From the NCBI RefSeq assembly GCF_000241325.1, contig NZ_BAEI01000011.1, positions 1-64,000 on the forward strand: DNA of 64,000 nucleotides, in the 5' to 3' direction. Within the stretch, counting starts at the first letter, position 1; each line of letters opens with the position of its first letter. The notes under the pieces were generated by a model that saw nothing but the letters and a program-made list of their open reading frames with translations, was not told the origin of the DNA and searched no databases. This DNA comes from Gordonia polyisoprenivorans NBRC 16320 = JCM 10675. Lineage in GTDB: Bacteria; Actinomycetota; Actinomycetes; Mycobacteriales; Mycobacteriaceae. The position numbers and the translations under genes are program-made. This document shows positions 45,321-54,410 of this stretch, in pieces.

Positions 45321-46763
45321 ATGGCAAGAAAATGGTGGACTCTGGTCGTCGTCTGCGCGGCGACATTCATGTTGTTGCTCGACGTCACGATCGTCGTCGT
45401 CGCACTCCCCGACATCGAGCACGCGCTCGGAGCGAGTTTCTCCCAGCTCCAGTGGGTCACCGACGCGTACGCGTTGGCACTGGCGTCGCTGTTGCTGACG
45501 TCCGGATCGATCTCGGACAAATTCGGCCGACGTCGCATCTTCTCGATCGGGCTGGTCATCTTCACGCTCGGTTCGCTGCTGTGCGGGGTGGCGCAGGACC
45601 CGACGATGCTCATCGTGTCCCGGGCATTGCAGGGCATCGGCGGAGCGATGCTCTTCGCGACGTCGCTGGCGTTGCTGGCCGCGACCTTCCACGGCCGCGA
45701 ACGCGGACTGGCCTTCGGCGCATGGGGTGCGGTCACCGGCATCGCGACGGCTCTCGCACCGATCCTCGGCGGTGTCCTGACCACCGGTATCACGTGGCGG
45801 GCGATCTTCCTGGTGAACCTGCCCATCGGGATCGTCGCCCTGTACCTGACGCTGCGGATGGTCGACGAGTCGCGCTCGCCGCACGCGCGGCGCATCGACT
45901 GGCCGGGAGTGCTCACCTTCACCGCGGGACTGCTCGTCGGCGTCTACGGCCTCACCGAGGCGGGGCAGCGATCGTGGACCGACGGCCTGGTGCTGGGATG
46001 TTTCGCGGCGGCCGCGGTGCTCCTGGTGGCCTTCGTGATCGTCGAACTGCGCGTCGCCCAACCGATGTTCGACCTGGGGTTACTGCGCATCCCGACCTTC
46101 GGTGGTGGTCTGATCGCGGCCTTCACAATGAACGGGTCACTGTTCGCGATGCTGCTCTATCTGGTTCTCTACCTACAGAATTCGCTCGGCTTCTCGGCCC
46201 TGGAGACCGGTCTGCGGCTGCTGGTGATGTCGGGTTGCACGATGATCTTCGCGACGATCGCCGGCCGTTTGTCCGAGCACATGCCGGTGCGATGGCTGAT
46301 CGGCCCCGGGCTGGTGCTGGTGGGTGGTGGCCTGTTTGCGATGGCCGGACTCGAAGCCGGCTCGTCGTGGACCCATCTGATCCCCGGACTCGTCATCGCC
46401 GGCATCGGCAGTGGCCTGGTCAATCCGCCGCTGGCCGCCACCGCGGTCGGTGTGGTGCCGGTGCACCGGTCCGGGATGGCCTCGGGCATCAACACCACCT
46501 TCCGTCAGATCGGCATCGCGGTGGGTATCGCCGTCTACGGATCGCTGTTCAGCTCGCGGATGACCAGTTCGATGCACGACAACCTGACCGGTGGCATCCA
46601 CGCCGCCTACGCCGACGGACTGAACCTGCTGTTCTGGGTCAGCGGTGTGGTCGCCGTGCTCGGTGGGGTGTGCGCACTGGTCATGATCCGGTCCAAGGAC
46701 TTCGTGCCGCACGGACCCGCGCCGGTCGTCGACGACGAACCGGAGCAGGTCCCGGCGGGCTGA
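45321..46763 (+). CDS. DHA2-family MFS drug exporter (EmrB/QacA type)
   Basis: A 480-residue protein with 14 predicted helices. WWTLVVVCAATFMLLLDVTIVVVALPDIEHALGASFSQLQWVTDAYALALA is the DHA2 front, followed by the A motif GSISDKFGRRRIFSIGL and motif C region GAWGAVTGIATALAPILGG. Such pumps expel cationic dyes and antiseptics with protons. The divergent Lrp/AsnC gene is the probable regulator. Confidence 0.88.
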   Translation: MARKWWTLVVVCAATFMLLLDVTIVVVALPDIEHALGASFSQLQWVTDAYALALASLLLTSGSISDKFGRRRIFSIGLVIFTLGSLLCGVAQDPTMLIVSRALQGIGGAMLFATSLALLAATFHGRERGLAFGAWGAVTGIATALAPILGGVLTTGITWRAIFLVNLPIGIVALYLTLRMVDESRSPHARRIDWPGVLTFTAGLLVGVYGLTEAGQRSWTDGLVLGCFAAAAVLLVAFVIVELRVAQPMFDLGLLRIPTFGGGLIAAFTMNGSLFAMLLYLVLYLQNSLGFSALETGLRLLVMSGCTMIFATIAGRLSEHMPVRWLIGPGLVLVGGGLFAMAGLEAGSSWTHLIPGLVIAGIGSGLVNPPLAATAVGVVPVHRSGMASGINTTFRQIGIAVGIAVYGSLFSSRMTSSMHDNLTGGIHAAYADGLNLLFWVSGVVAVLGGVCALVMIRSKDFVPHGPAPVVDDEPEQVPAG

Positions 46764-46782
46764 GTCACCGTGTCGCGAGAAC

Positions 46783-48009
46783 TCACCGGGTCATCGACAG
46801 CGCCTCGGACCACTTGACCCGGCTGCCGGTCCGCAGGATCGACCGCTGGTAGATCCGCGCCGCGATCCAGGTGGCCACCGCGCAGGCCGCGATCATCAGG
46901 ATCAGGGTGATGACGATCTGCATGGCATCGGTGTCACCGGTCGCGATCCGGATGGGTACCAGCACCGCGGAGAACGGCGGAATCCAGGTCAGCACCTGGA
47001 TGAAGGTGGAGTCGAGGGCCTGGATTCCGAAGATCCCCGCGTACATCACCGCCATCGACAGCACGGTCAGCGGCATGATGGTCGACCCGAGTTCCTCCTG
47101 ACGGGACACCAGCGCACCGGCGGCGGCGTACAGCGTCGCGAAGAAGACGAATCCGAGGAGAAACCAGATGAGGGTGGCCGCGAACATCCCGACCGCGGTG
47201 CCCGCGATGGTGAGCATTCCCGTTGCCGCACCGGCGATCAGGGCTGTCGCGCCGAGCACCACCACCTGACCGAGTGCGACGACGCCGATGCCGAGGATCT
47301 TGCCCCACATCAGGTGCAGCGGTTTGACGGTGGCCAGCAGCAGCTCGACGATGCGTGAGGTCTTCTCCTCGACGACGCCGACCGCGATCATGTTGCCGCC
47401 GAGCATGATCGCCATGATCAGCAGCATCGCCCCGACGATGGCGATGATGATCCGCTGGCCGTTGTCGGGCTTGGCCGGCTGGGTCTGATCCTCGGCGATC
47501 GTGGCACGTGGCAGATCGGCCGCATCGACACCGCGTTCGGCCAGACCGGTGGCGAGGGTGGTCTGGGAGATCGATGAACGCAGCACACCCGAGAGTGTGT
47601 CGGAGAGTCCGTTCTTGCTGATCAACGTGAACGATCCGGACGGTCCGACGACGATCGCGCCGTCGAGATCACCGCTGTCGACCTGGGAGCGGGCCTGTGC
47701 CGGGGAATCGACGGTCTGCACCGAGACGGGGGTGCCGGCGGCCTTGCCGACCTCGGTGACCGTCGTCGAGAGGGAGGTGTCGGCACCGACGATGCCCACC
47801 TTGTCGGTGTCGGTGCCACCGCCGCTGAACGCCTTCCACACGATCAGCCCGATCACGATGACGAGCATCAGCGCGATCGTGCTCCACAGGAACGACTTGG
47901 TGCGGGCGCGGGTGGAGATCTCGCGTTCGGCGATGAGCCACACCGACGTCATCGCGCCGGCACCGCCATCGGGTGCGGTCGGGGGCAGGGTCTGGGTCGG
48001 GGTGCTCAT
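46783..48009 (-). CDS. ABC-2 type transporter permease (NatB/YhaP type)
   Basis: A 408-residue membrane protein. SVWLIAEREISTRARTKSFLWSTIALMLVIVIGLIVW is the first helix, then an extracytoplasmic domain of about 150 residues, then five hydrophobic segments. GVVEEKTSRIVELLLATVKPLHLMWGKILGIG is the conserved cytoplasmic motif of the NatB/YhaP family. GTGA-type overlap with the ATPase gene (ends 48006). It works with that ATPase, probably as an exporter or ion extruder. Confidence 0.85.
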   Translation of the reverse strand: MSTPTQTLPPTAPDGGAGAMTSVWLIAEREISTRARTKSFLWSTIALMLVIVIGLIVWKAFSGGGTDTDKVGIVGADTSLSTTVTEVGKAAGTPVSVQTVDSPAQARSQVDSGDLDGAIVVGPSGSFTLISKNGLSDTLSGVLRSSISQTTLATGLAERGVDAADLPRATIAEDQTQPAKPDNGQRIIIAIVGAMLLIMAIMLGGNMIAVGVVEEKTSRIVELLLATVKPLHLMWGKILGIGVVALGQVVVLGATALIAGAATGMLTIAGTAVGMFAATLIWFLLGFVFFATLYAAAGALVSRQEELGSTIMPLTVLSMAVMYAGIFGIQALDSTFIQVLTWIPPFSAVLVPIRIATGDTDAMQIVITLILMIAACAVATWIAARIYQRSILRTGSRVKWSEALSMTR

Positions 48010-48902
48010 GCCGATACCACCTCTCGGAACATGTCGGTCAAGGACGGTGTGGATCTGGTGAAGCGGTGTACCGGCCCGGTGTGCAGGGCCGCGGCGAGCA
48101 CCTGCTGGTCATCGACGGAGTCGGGGTCGATGCGCAGCAGCGTGGTCGGTCCGTAGTCGGTGTCGAGAACCCCGGGAATGCCGTCGGCCCAGGCGGTTCC
48201 GATGCCGGGGCCCTCGACCTCGAGGGTCACCCCGCCGCGGGCGCGCAGGCTCTCGACGCTGCCCAGCGCGCGCATCTGTCCCTTGACGACGATGCCCACG
48301 CGGTCGCACAGGCGTTGCACGAGGTCGAGTTGATGTGAGGAGAAGATCACCGGGATGCCCTCGGCCGCTTTCTCTTTGAGGACATCACTCATGACGTCGA
48401 CGGCGACCGGGTCGAGGCCGGAGAACGGCTCGTCGAGAACCAGGACCGCGGGGTCGGCGATGAGCGCGGCTGCCAGCTGGACGCGCTGCTGGTTGCCCAA
48501 CGACAGATCGGCCACGTTGTCGCCGAAACGTGTTGCCACGCCCAGGCGTTCGGTCCAGCGGTGCGCCGACTCGTCGGCCTGGGCCGCCGACATCCCGTGC
48601 AGCCGGGCGAGGAAGCGCAACTGATCGCCGACCTTCATCTTGGGATAGAGCCCGCGCTCCTCGGGCATGTAACCGATACGACGACGGGTGGGCAGGTCGA
48701 TCGGGCGGTCACCGAGTGCCACGGTGCCCGAGTCGGCGGCCAGCACGCCCAGGATGATCCGCATGGTCGTGGACTTGCCGGCGCCGTTGCTGCCGACGAA
48801 GCCGAAGATCTCCCCGGGTTGGACGGTGAAGGTCATGTCGTGCAGGGCGACGACGTCACCGTATTTCTTGTGTAGGCCGTCGATGATCAACGGGTCGCTC
48901 AT
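48006..48902 (-). CDS. ABC transporter ATP-binding protein
   Basis: 298 residues from ATG 48902. Walker A is GSNGAGKST, the signature LSLGNQQRVQLAAAL, and Walker B VLVLDEPFSGLDPVAVDV; the switch His is in FSSHQLDL. A C-terminal extension of about 85 residues follows. It overlaps the membrane-protein gene (ATGA) and the permease gene (four bases), within a four-gene operon. Confidence 0.9.
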   Translation of the reverse strand: MSDPLIIDGLHKKYGDVVALHDMTFTVQPGEIFGFVGSNGAGKSTTMRIILGVLAADSGTVALGDRPIDLPTRRRIGYMPEERGLYPKMKVGDQLRFLARLHGMSAAQADESAHRWTERLGVATRFGDNVADLSLGNQQRVQLAAALIADPAVLVLDEPFSGLDPVAVDVMSDVLKEKAAEGIPVIFSSHQLDLVQRLCDRVGIVVKGQMRALGSVESLRARGGVTLEVEGPGIGTAWADGIPGVLDTDYGPTTLLRIDPDSVDDQQVLAAALHTGPVHRFTRSTPSLTDMFREVVSA

Positions 48903-49501
48903 CGGAGCTCTCCCTTCCAGGTGGACGATTCGGGTTCGGCATAGTCTTCGGGATCGGAGTCGGCCATCCACCACGCGGTGAGCATCGACGGCAGCACTCC
49001 GGCGGCGAGAACCAGCGAGATCAGCAGAATGGCCACGCCGTAGATGGCCTGTCGGTCGATGTGGTCGGGGATCGACATCGCGATCAGGATGAAATATGGG
49101 ATGAACATCAGCGAGAAAAGCACGATGAAGGCGATCGAGCGCGCCGAATTACGTTGGGCGAGCTGGATTTCGTCGAGGGCGCTGACCGGTGCGTCGCCGA
49201 CCGAGCCGGTGATGATGCGCAGGAGTCGCTGAGAGGTGATCGTGACGACTGCGCCGAGAATCCACGGCGGGAGGAACCAGATGTCGGAGAAGAACCCGAT
49301 GACGGCACCCACGATCATCAGGGCGATGGCGAGCGCCTGGGCGACGACCACGCGCCGGTAGGCGCGGCGGTTGCGCCAGCGGGGCAGCCGATGTGCGTGG
49401 CGCGCGGTGAAACGGCGGTGACGTTCACCGCGCCACTCGTCATAGCGTCGCCACAGTTCGGGCTGTGCCTCTTCGGGGATGGCGGAATTCTGGTCGTACA
49501 T
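48899..49501 (-). CDS. Multi-helix membrane protein of the XRE-ABC operon
   Basis: 200 residues with a charged N-terminus (YDEWRGERHRRFTARHAHRLPRWRNRRAYRR) and about four hydrophobic segments (VVVAQALAIALMIVGAVIGFF, FLPPWILGAVVTI, IAFIVLFSLMFIPYFILIAM, IYGVAILLISLVLAAGVLP). It has no recognised domain. Its start overlaps the XRE stop (TGATG) and its end overlaps the ATPase start. It is probably a third component of the transporter system; this is inferred from position. Confidence 0.7.
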   Translation of the reverse strand: MYDQNSAIPEEAQPELWRRYDEWRGERHRRFTARHAHRLPRWRNRRAYRRVVVAQALAIALMIVGAVIGFFSDIWFLPPWILGAVVTITSQRLLRIITGSVGDAPVSALDEIQLAQRNSARSIAFIVLFSLMFIPYFILIAMSIPDHIDRQAIYGVAILLISLVLAAGVLPSMLTAWWMADSDPEDYAEPESSTWKGELR

Positions 49502-49785
49502 CAGGCACCTGTCCCTTCGTTGGATCGGCGGGAGTACAGCTCGGCCGACATCGCGCCGAATTCGGTGCGACTGAACACCGCTTCGACGGGGAGCTCGAAC
49601 ACATCGCAGATGCGGAAGGCGAGGTCGAGGCTCGGATAGTGATCACCGCGTTCGAGAGCGCCGACGGTCTGCACGTTGATCCCGACGAGTGCCGCCAGTG
49701 CGGCCCGAGACATCCGACGCTCGGCGCGTAGGACGCCGATGCGGTTGAAGATCGGGAGCTTTTCTCCCCGTCTGACCGGACTCAT
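49501..49785 (-). CDS. XRE-family HTH regulator
   Basis: 94 residues from ATG 49785. The helix-turn-helix reads IGVLRAERRMSRAALAALVGINVQTVGALERGDHYPSLDLAFRICDVFELPVEAVF, of the YozG/short XRE type that often precedes small membrane proteins and ABC transporters. It is the first gene of a four-gene operon on this strand with 1-4 base overlaps. A palindrome just upstream of it (49795-49812) is the likely autoregulatory site. Confidence 0.88.
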   Translation of the reverse strand: MSPVRRGEKLPIFNRIGVLRAERRMSRAALAALVGINVQTVGALERGDHYPSLDLAFRICDVFELPVEAVFSRTEFGAMSAELYSRRSNEGTGA

Positions 49786-49794
49786 AGAACCAAG

Positions 49795-49812
49795 TGTTGG
49801 GAAAACCCAACA
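49795..49812. promoter_or_regulatory. Perfect palindrome upstream of the XRE operon
   Basis: TGTTGGG-AAAA-CCCAACA is a perfect 7-base inverted repeat with a 4-base spacer, 10 bases upstream of the XRE start. It is a likely operator. Confidence 0.75.
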
Positions 49813-49961
49813 ATCTGTCAAGTCTGTATGCGGAACTGTCGTCCGTTCGTGTGCTCTTCGGGCGAAGGGCCGCGGGTTCGGTCAGGGCCGTGACACGGTG
49901 AAAACGGTCGTGTCCCGAGGGGTGGGTGGTAACGAGTTCGGGGGAGAACAGAAGGTCTCCG

Positions 49962-50441
49962 ATGCCCCGATCGATACCCGGTGCCGCCCTGGTCACCGCC
50001 GCCGTGGTGGCCGCGTCGTCCACGCTGGGCGTCGCACCGGCGCCGGCCGCGCCGGCCACGCGACTCTGCGCGATGACCTATGTGAACCCGAATCTCGCCG
50101 ATCTGGGAATACTGAGATCGACGAGCTCGGTCACGGTGGCCTCGGCGGGCTCGGGCATCGTGTCACTGACGGTGACGACGCCGCCACCGCTGCTCGGATT
50201 CGATCAGCGCGTACGCGTGTCGTGGACGAACACCGCCCCGGATGGTGGTTCCGGCGCCGACCATGGCACCGCCGCGTCCGGGTGGACCCGCATCGGCGCC
50301 TTCGGCGGATCGAACACCGTGGCGCGCATTGAGACGGGTTCGGGCCGAGTGGCTTTCGACGTCACCGTCGACACCCTCGGTGCCCTCGTGCGCTACACGA
50401 GCTCCGGCGCGTGCCGTGGTGAGCTGTCGGTGACCGGCTGA
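49962..50441 (+). CDS. Secreted protein of unknown function
   Basis: 159 residues from ATG 49962 with AGAAGG upstream. The signal peptide (ARG-poor MPRSIPGAALVTAAVVAAS) ends near APAPAAPA at about residue 32. The mature part is a beta-rich, Gly/Ser/Thr-rich domain with two Cys (TRLCAM and GACRGEL), likely a disulfide. No family recognised. It is unrelated in order to its neighbours. Confidence 0.65.
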   Translation: MPRSIPGAALVTAAVVAASSTLGVAPAPAAPATRLCAMTYVNPNLADLGILRSTSSVTVASAGSGIVSLTVTTPPPLLGFDQRVRVSWTNTAPDGGSGADHGTAASGWTRIGAFGGSNTVARIETGSGRVAFDVTVDTLGALVRYTSSGACRGELSVTG

Positions 50442-50451
50442 GCAGGGCTGA

Positions 50452-51606
50452 TCAGGCGGCGTCGAGCAGGTCGGCGATCACGCGTGCGGCCTCCCGGCCG
50501 GCCCGATTCGCCCCGATCGTCGACGCCGACGGTCCGTACCCGAGCAACTGGACGCGGGGATCGGCGGCCACCGTCGTGGCGAGTCGGCCGGTCATGGTGA
50601 TCCCGCCACCCGGCGCGCGCAGGTGAAGGGGCGCGAGATGGTCCAGCGCACTGCGGAATCCGGTGTTCCAGAACAGCACGTCGACGTCGAGTTCGGTGCC
50701 GCCCCCGAGATCGCCGTCCCCGAGATCGCCGACCCCGAGGTCACCGCCACCGCAATCCCAGCACACCCCGGTCTCGGTGATCCGGGTGAACATCGGTCGC
50801 CACTGCAGAATCCCGTCGTGTCGGGCCGCGGCGATCGCCGGCGTCAGTGACAGGCCCGTCACCGACACCACCGAGGTCGGCGGCAGGCCGGCACGCACCC
50901 GTTCCTCGACACGGGCGACCGCGGCCCGGCCCTCCTCGGGGGTGAAGGGTCCGTCGCGGAAGTGCGGCTCGGTGCGCGAACACCAGAACGTGGTGACCTC
51001 GGGGGCGTTGCGGGCGATCTCGATGAGGAGTTGGATCGCGGAGATCCCGGCGCCGACCACCAGGACACGTTGTCCGGCGAATTCCTCGGGGCCGGTGTAG
51101 TCGTGGGTGTGCAGTTGCCGTCCCCGGAAGTCGCCGATACCCGGGATGTGCGGGATGAACGGCCGATCCCAGGTGCCGGTCGCGTTGATCAGCGTCCGCG
51201 TCGTCACCTCGGATTCCCGGTGTTCGCCGGACTCGTCGGGCGCCACGATCGACGCCCGGAAGGCGTCGCCGTCGCGATGGACCGCCCGCACGTGGACCGG
51301 TCGGGCCACCGTCAGCCCGAACTTCTCCTCGTACCGACCGAAATAGTCGGGGACCGCCGTGGCCGCCGGGAACTGATCACACTCGACGCCGAGTGCCTCG
51401 ACGAGACCGTATCCGGGCAGGTCGTGGACATGATTGGCGCCGGCGAGGGTCAGCGTCGGCCATCGGTACTGCCATGCGCCCCCGGGATGGGGTGAATGGT
51501 CGAGGAGCCGATACCGTCCGTGCAGCCCGAAGCGTTCCAAGAAGTAGGCTGCCGACAATCCCGCCTGACCTCCGCCGATGACGAGGACATCGGTATCGGT
51601 GTGCAT
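50452..51606 (-). CDS. Flavin-containing monooxygenase-type NAD(P)/FAD protein
   Basis: A 384-residue two-dinucleotide-binding flavoprotein. The FAD motif is VLVIGGGQAGLSAAYFLE (7-24), the second GxGxxG is VLVVGAGISAIQLLIE, and GAWQYRW and NATGTWDRPFIPHIPGI are typical. It resembles monooxygenases of the FMO/ArsO-like group. It has an odd Gly-Asp-Leu repeat (GGGDLGVGDLGDGDLGGG) encoded by three 15-base repeats near residue 290. Substrate unknown. Its 5' end faces echA6. Confidence 0.75.
   Translation of the reverse strand: MHTDTDVLVIGGGQAGLSAAYFLERFGLHGRYRLLDHSPHPGGAWQYRWPTLTLAGANHVHDLPGYGLVEALGVECDQFPAATAVPDYFGRYEEKFGLTVARPVHVRAVHRDGDAFRASIVAPDESGEHRESEVTTRTLINATGTWDRPFIPHIPGIGDFRGRQLHTHDYTGPEEFAGQRVLVVGAGISAIQLLIEIARNAPEVTTFWCSRTEPHFRDGPFTPEEGRAAVARVEERVRAGLPPTSVVSVTGLSLTPAIAAARHDGILQWRPMFTRITETGVCWDCGGGDLGVGDLGDGDLGGGTELDVDVLFWNTGFRSALDHLAPLHLRAPGGGITMTGRLATTVAADPRVQLLGYGPSASTIGANRAGREAARVIADLLDAA
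50704..50748. repeat. 15-base tandem repeat in the monooxygenase gene
   Basis: CCCGAGATCGCCGTC, CCCGAGATCGCCGAC and CCCGAGGTCACCGCC follow each other without gaps. The frame is kept, giving the five-residue repeat G(D/V)GDL on the minus strand. Confidence 0.8.
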
Positions 51607-51683
51607 CCCGCCAGCCTGTCATGTCCATGTGAGCGGCATGTACCGGCCTCCGGTCGGCCACCGGCTCGGTAGGCTCTGCGTTC

Positions 51684-52415
51684 ATGATTGCAACGAGTGC
51701 AGATGGTGCGGTGACGACAATCGAACTCGACCGCCCCGACAAGCGCAATGCTCTCAACGGAGAGGTGATCGAGGCTCTCGGCGCGGCCTTCACCGCGGCT
51801 GTCGATGCGGGTGCCCGGGCGATCGTGCTGACCGGGCGGGGCAGTGCGTTCTCCGCCGGCGCCGACCTGTCGGGTCCGGTGTATGACCCCGGCTTCCTCG
51901 ACCACCTCGTCGCCACGTTGCAGCAGATCGAGTCGACCCCGGTGCCGGTGATCGCCGCGGTCAACGGTGCGGCGCTCGGCGCCGGACTCCAGCTGACAAT
52001 GGCCGCCGACCTGCGGGTCATGGCACCCGATGCGATCGCCGGCATCCCGGCCGCCAAAATCGGTGTCGCCGTGGATGAATGGACCATCCGCCGGTTGGTC
52101 TCACTCGTCGGCGCCGGGCAGGCCGCCGGGATGCTGATCGGCTGCGATCCACTCTCGGCCGATCGGGCCCACGACCTCGGATTCGCCAATCGCATCGGTG
52201 ATCTGGCCGACGCCCAGCACTGGGCGGCGACCATCGCCGAGCTTGCGCCGCTGACCCTGCAACACTACAAACTCGTGCTCAACGGCGACGGCGCCCGGGA
52301 CGTGGCGCCGGAAGAACGTCATGCCGCGATGATGCGTGCCTGGCACAGCGACGACCTCGCCGAGGGCCGCGCCGCGCGCGCCGAGCGCCGCGCCCCGCGC
52401 TTCTCCGGAAAGTAG
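51684..52415 (+). CDS. echA6: EchA6-like crotonase-fold protein
   Basis: A 243-residue crotonase-fold protein, the same length as M. tuberculosis EchA6 (Rv0905). VTTIELDRPDKRNALNGEVIEAL, GRGSAFSAGADLSGPV, GAALGAGLQLTMAADLRVMAPDA and KIGVAVDEWTIRRLVSLVGAGQAAGML parallel it closely. The two catalytic Glu residues of true enoyl-CoA hydratases are not at their usual places (PAAK instead of PE...). EchA6 in mycobacteria is a non-catalytic fatty acyl-CoA carrier linked to mycolic-acid synthesis; the same role is inferred here. Confidence 0.85.
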   Translation: MIATSADGAVTTIELDRPDKRNALNGEVIEALGAAFTAAVDAGARAIVLTGRGSAFSAGADLSGPVYDPGFLDHLVATLQQIESTPVPVIAAVNGAALGAGLQLTMAADLRVMAPDAIAGIPAAKIGVAVDEWTIRRLVSLVGAGQAAGMLIGCDPLSADRAHDLGFANRIGDLADAQHWAATIAELAPLTLQHYKLVLNGDGARDVAPEERHAAMMRAWHSDDLAEGRAARAERRAPRFSGK

Positions 52416-52556
52416 TTCGGGCCCATCGGTTCTGTGTCCCCGGTGTTCGGATTGTCCGGTTTGCCGAGCGCGTAACGTTCCCGAAACATGCAGGGGTGCC
52501 TTTCAGAAACGCGTCAGCCCTAGCGTGATCGCAGTTCATTCCTGGAAGGGGACTGC

Positions 52557-54410
52557 GTGTCGAAAAAACACCACGGAGCCGACGATCTCTCCGCAGGGGT
52601 CGGAGAGATCGAGAACGCCGAACACAGCATCATCGCCACTGGTGCGCAGGCAGCCGCCGCGCGTGAGTCCTTGGAGGACTACACACTTCGGTTCGCACCG
52701 CGCAGCTATCGCAAGTGGGGCCCGGGGGTCGTCGCGATCTCGGCCCTCGGCGGTATCGCCTACCTGGCCGACTTCGCGATCGGTGCCAACATCGGCATCG
52801 CCAACGGCACGGGAAATGCCTTGTGGGGCATCCTGTTCTTCGCGGTGGTGATCGTGCTGACCGGCTATCCGCTGGCCTACTACGCCGCGCGGTACAACAT
52901 CGACCTCGACCTCATCACGCGCGGAAGCGGATTCGGTTACTACGGCTCGGTGCTGACCAACGTCATCTTCGCGTCCTTCACCTTCATCTTCTTCGCACTC
53001 GAGGGCTCGATCATGGCGCAGGGCCTCCAGCTGGGCCTGCACATCCCGCTGTGGATCGGCTACCTGCTGTCCTCGGTGCTGATCATCCCGCTGGTCATCT
53101 ACGGCATGAACACCCTGGCCAAACTGCAGGTGTGGACCACGCCGCTGTGGCTGATCATGATGGTGCTGCCGTTCCTGTACCTGGTGATCAAGCACCCGTC
53201 GGCGATCGGTGACTTCTTCGCGTTCAGCGGTGTCGACTCGGCGGGCAACCCGCTGGGCAAGGGTGTCAGCTTCGCCGGCACCATGCTGGCCGCAGGCGTG
53301 TGTCTGTCGCTGATCGCGCAGATCGCCGAGCAGATCGACTACCTGCGATTCATGCCGCCGCGCACCCCGGAGAACAACCGCAAGTGGTGGATCGCCACCC
53401 TCACCGCCGGACCGGGCTGGGTGTTCTTCGGTGCCATCAAGCAGATCGTCGGCCTGTTCCTGGCCGTCTACCTCATCGGCATCAGCATCGACAACGCCGG
53501 GATCGCCAACCAGCCCGTGCACCAGTTCGTCGAGATCTATCAGGACTTCCTGCCGCACTGGCTCGCACTGACCCTCGCGGTGATCCTGGTGGTCATCAGC
53601 CAGGTGAAGATCAACGTCACCAACGCATACTCGGGATCGTTGGCCTGGACCAACGCCTTCACCCGCGTCACCAAGACCTACCCGGGTCGACTGGTGTTCC
53701 TGTTCTTCAACGTCTTCATCGCCATCGTGTTGATGGAAGCCGACATGTTCAGCTTCCTGAACAACCTGCTCAACTTCTACGCCAACTGCGGTATCGCCTG
53801 GATCGCCGTCGTGGCCTCCGACATCGCGATCAACAAGTACCTGCTCGGGATCTCGCCCAAGCAGCCCGAGTTCCGGCGCGGCATGATCCACAACGTGAAC
53901 CCCGTCGGGTTCGGATCGCTGATCGTGTCGGCGGGAGCTTCGATCCTGGTGTACTTCCACGTCTTCGGTGATGCGATCCAGCCCTACTCGCCGCTGGTGG
54001 CATTGGTGCTCGCCGTCGTGCTGCCGCCGATCCTGGCGCTGGCCACCAAGGGGAAGTACTACCTGCGTCGTCACGACGACGGCATCGACATCCCGATGTA
54101 CGACGAGCACGGCAACCCGACCGATGCGCGACTGCTGTGCTGTGTCACCGGCATCGAGTTCGAACGCCCCGACATGATCGCCTCGGCGGTGCCCGGCCCG
54201 AACGGCGAGAAGCAGTACATCAGCTCGCTGGCGTTGTCCTGTGACCGCACCGGTGAGCATGTGCTTCCCGCACAGGACATGTCGGCCGCCCCGACGTCGT
54301 CGGTGACCTCCGACATCGCCGTCGATTCCACCACCGGCGAACCCGCGGCGGAGTCGACCGCAGCGGAGTCACCGGCCTCGGGGTCACCGGTGGATGGGTC
54401 CACTCCGTAG
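52557..54410 (+). CDS. NCS1-family purine-cytosine permease
   Basis: A 617-residue permease from GTG 52557. Residues about 30-500 form about 12 helices, with the NCS1 front (YRKWGPGVVAISALGGIAYLADFAIGANIGIANGTGNALWGI) and NTLAKLQVWTTPLWLIMMVLP in the middle. The C-terminal about 100 residues are hydrophilic, with a CCVTGIEFERPDMI segment and a Ser/Thr/Ala/Pro-rich low-complexity end. GGAAGGGGAC precedes the start. It converges with the XdhC-like gene and overlaps it by 27 bases. Likely uptake of a purine, pyrimidine or related heterocycle. Confidence 0.8.
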   Translation: MSKKHHGADDLSAGVGEIENAEHSIIATGAQAAAARESLEDYTLRFAPRSYRKWGPGVVAISALGGIAYLADFAIGANIGIANGTGNALWGILFFAVVIVLTGYPLAYYAARYNIDLDLITRGSGFGYYGSVLTNVIFASFTFIFFALEGSIMAQGLQLGLHIPLWIGYLLSSVLIIPLVIYGMNTLAKLQVWTTPLWLIMMVLPFLYLVIKHPSAIGDFFAFSGVDSAGNPLGKGVSFAGTMLAAGVCLSLIAQIAEQIDYLRFMPPRTPENNRKWWIATLTAGPGWVFFGAIKQIVGLFLAVYLIGISIDNAGIANQPVHQFVEIYQDFLPHWLALTLAVILVVISQVKINVTNAYSGSLAWTNAFTRVTKTYPGRLVFLFFNVFIAIVLMEADMFSFLNNLLNFYANCGIAWIAVVASDIAINKYLLGISPKQPEFRRGMIHNVNPVGFGSLIVSAGASILVYFHVFGDAIQPYSPLVALVLAVVLPPILALATKGKYYLRRHDDGIDIPMYDEHGNPTDARLLCCVTGIEFERPDMIASAVPGPNGEKQYISSLALSCDRTGEHVLPAQDMSAAPTSSVTSDIAVDSTTGEPAAESTAAESPASGSPVDGSTP

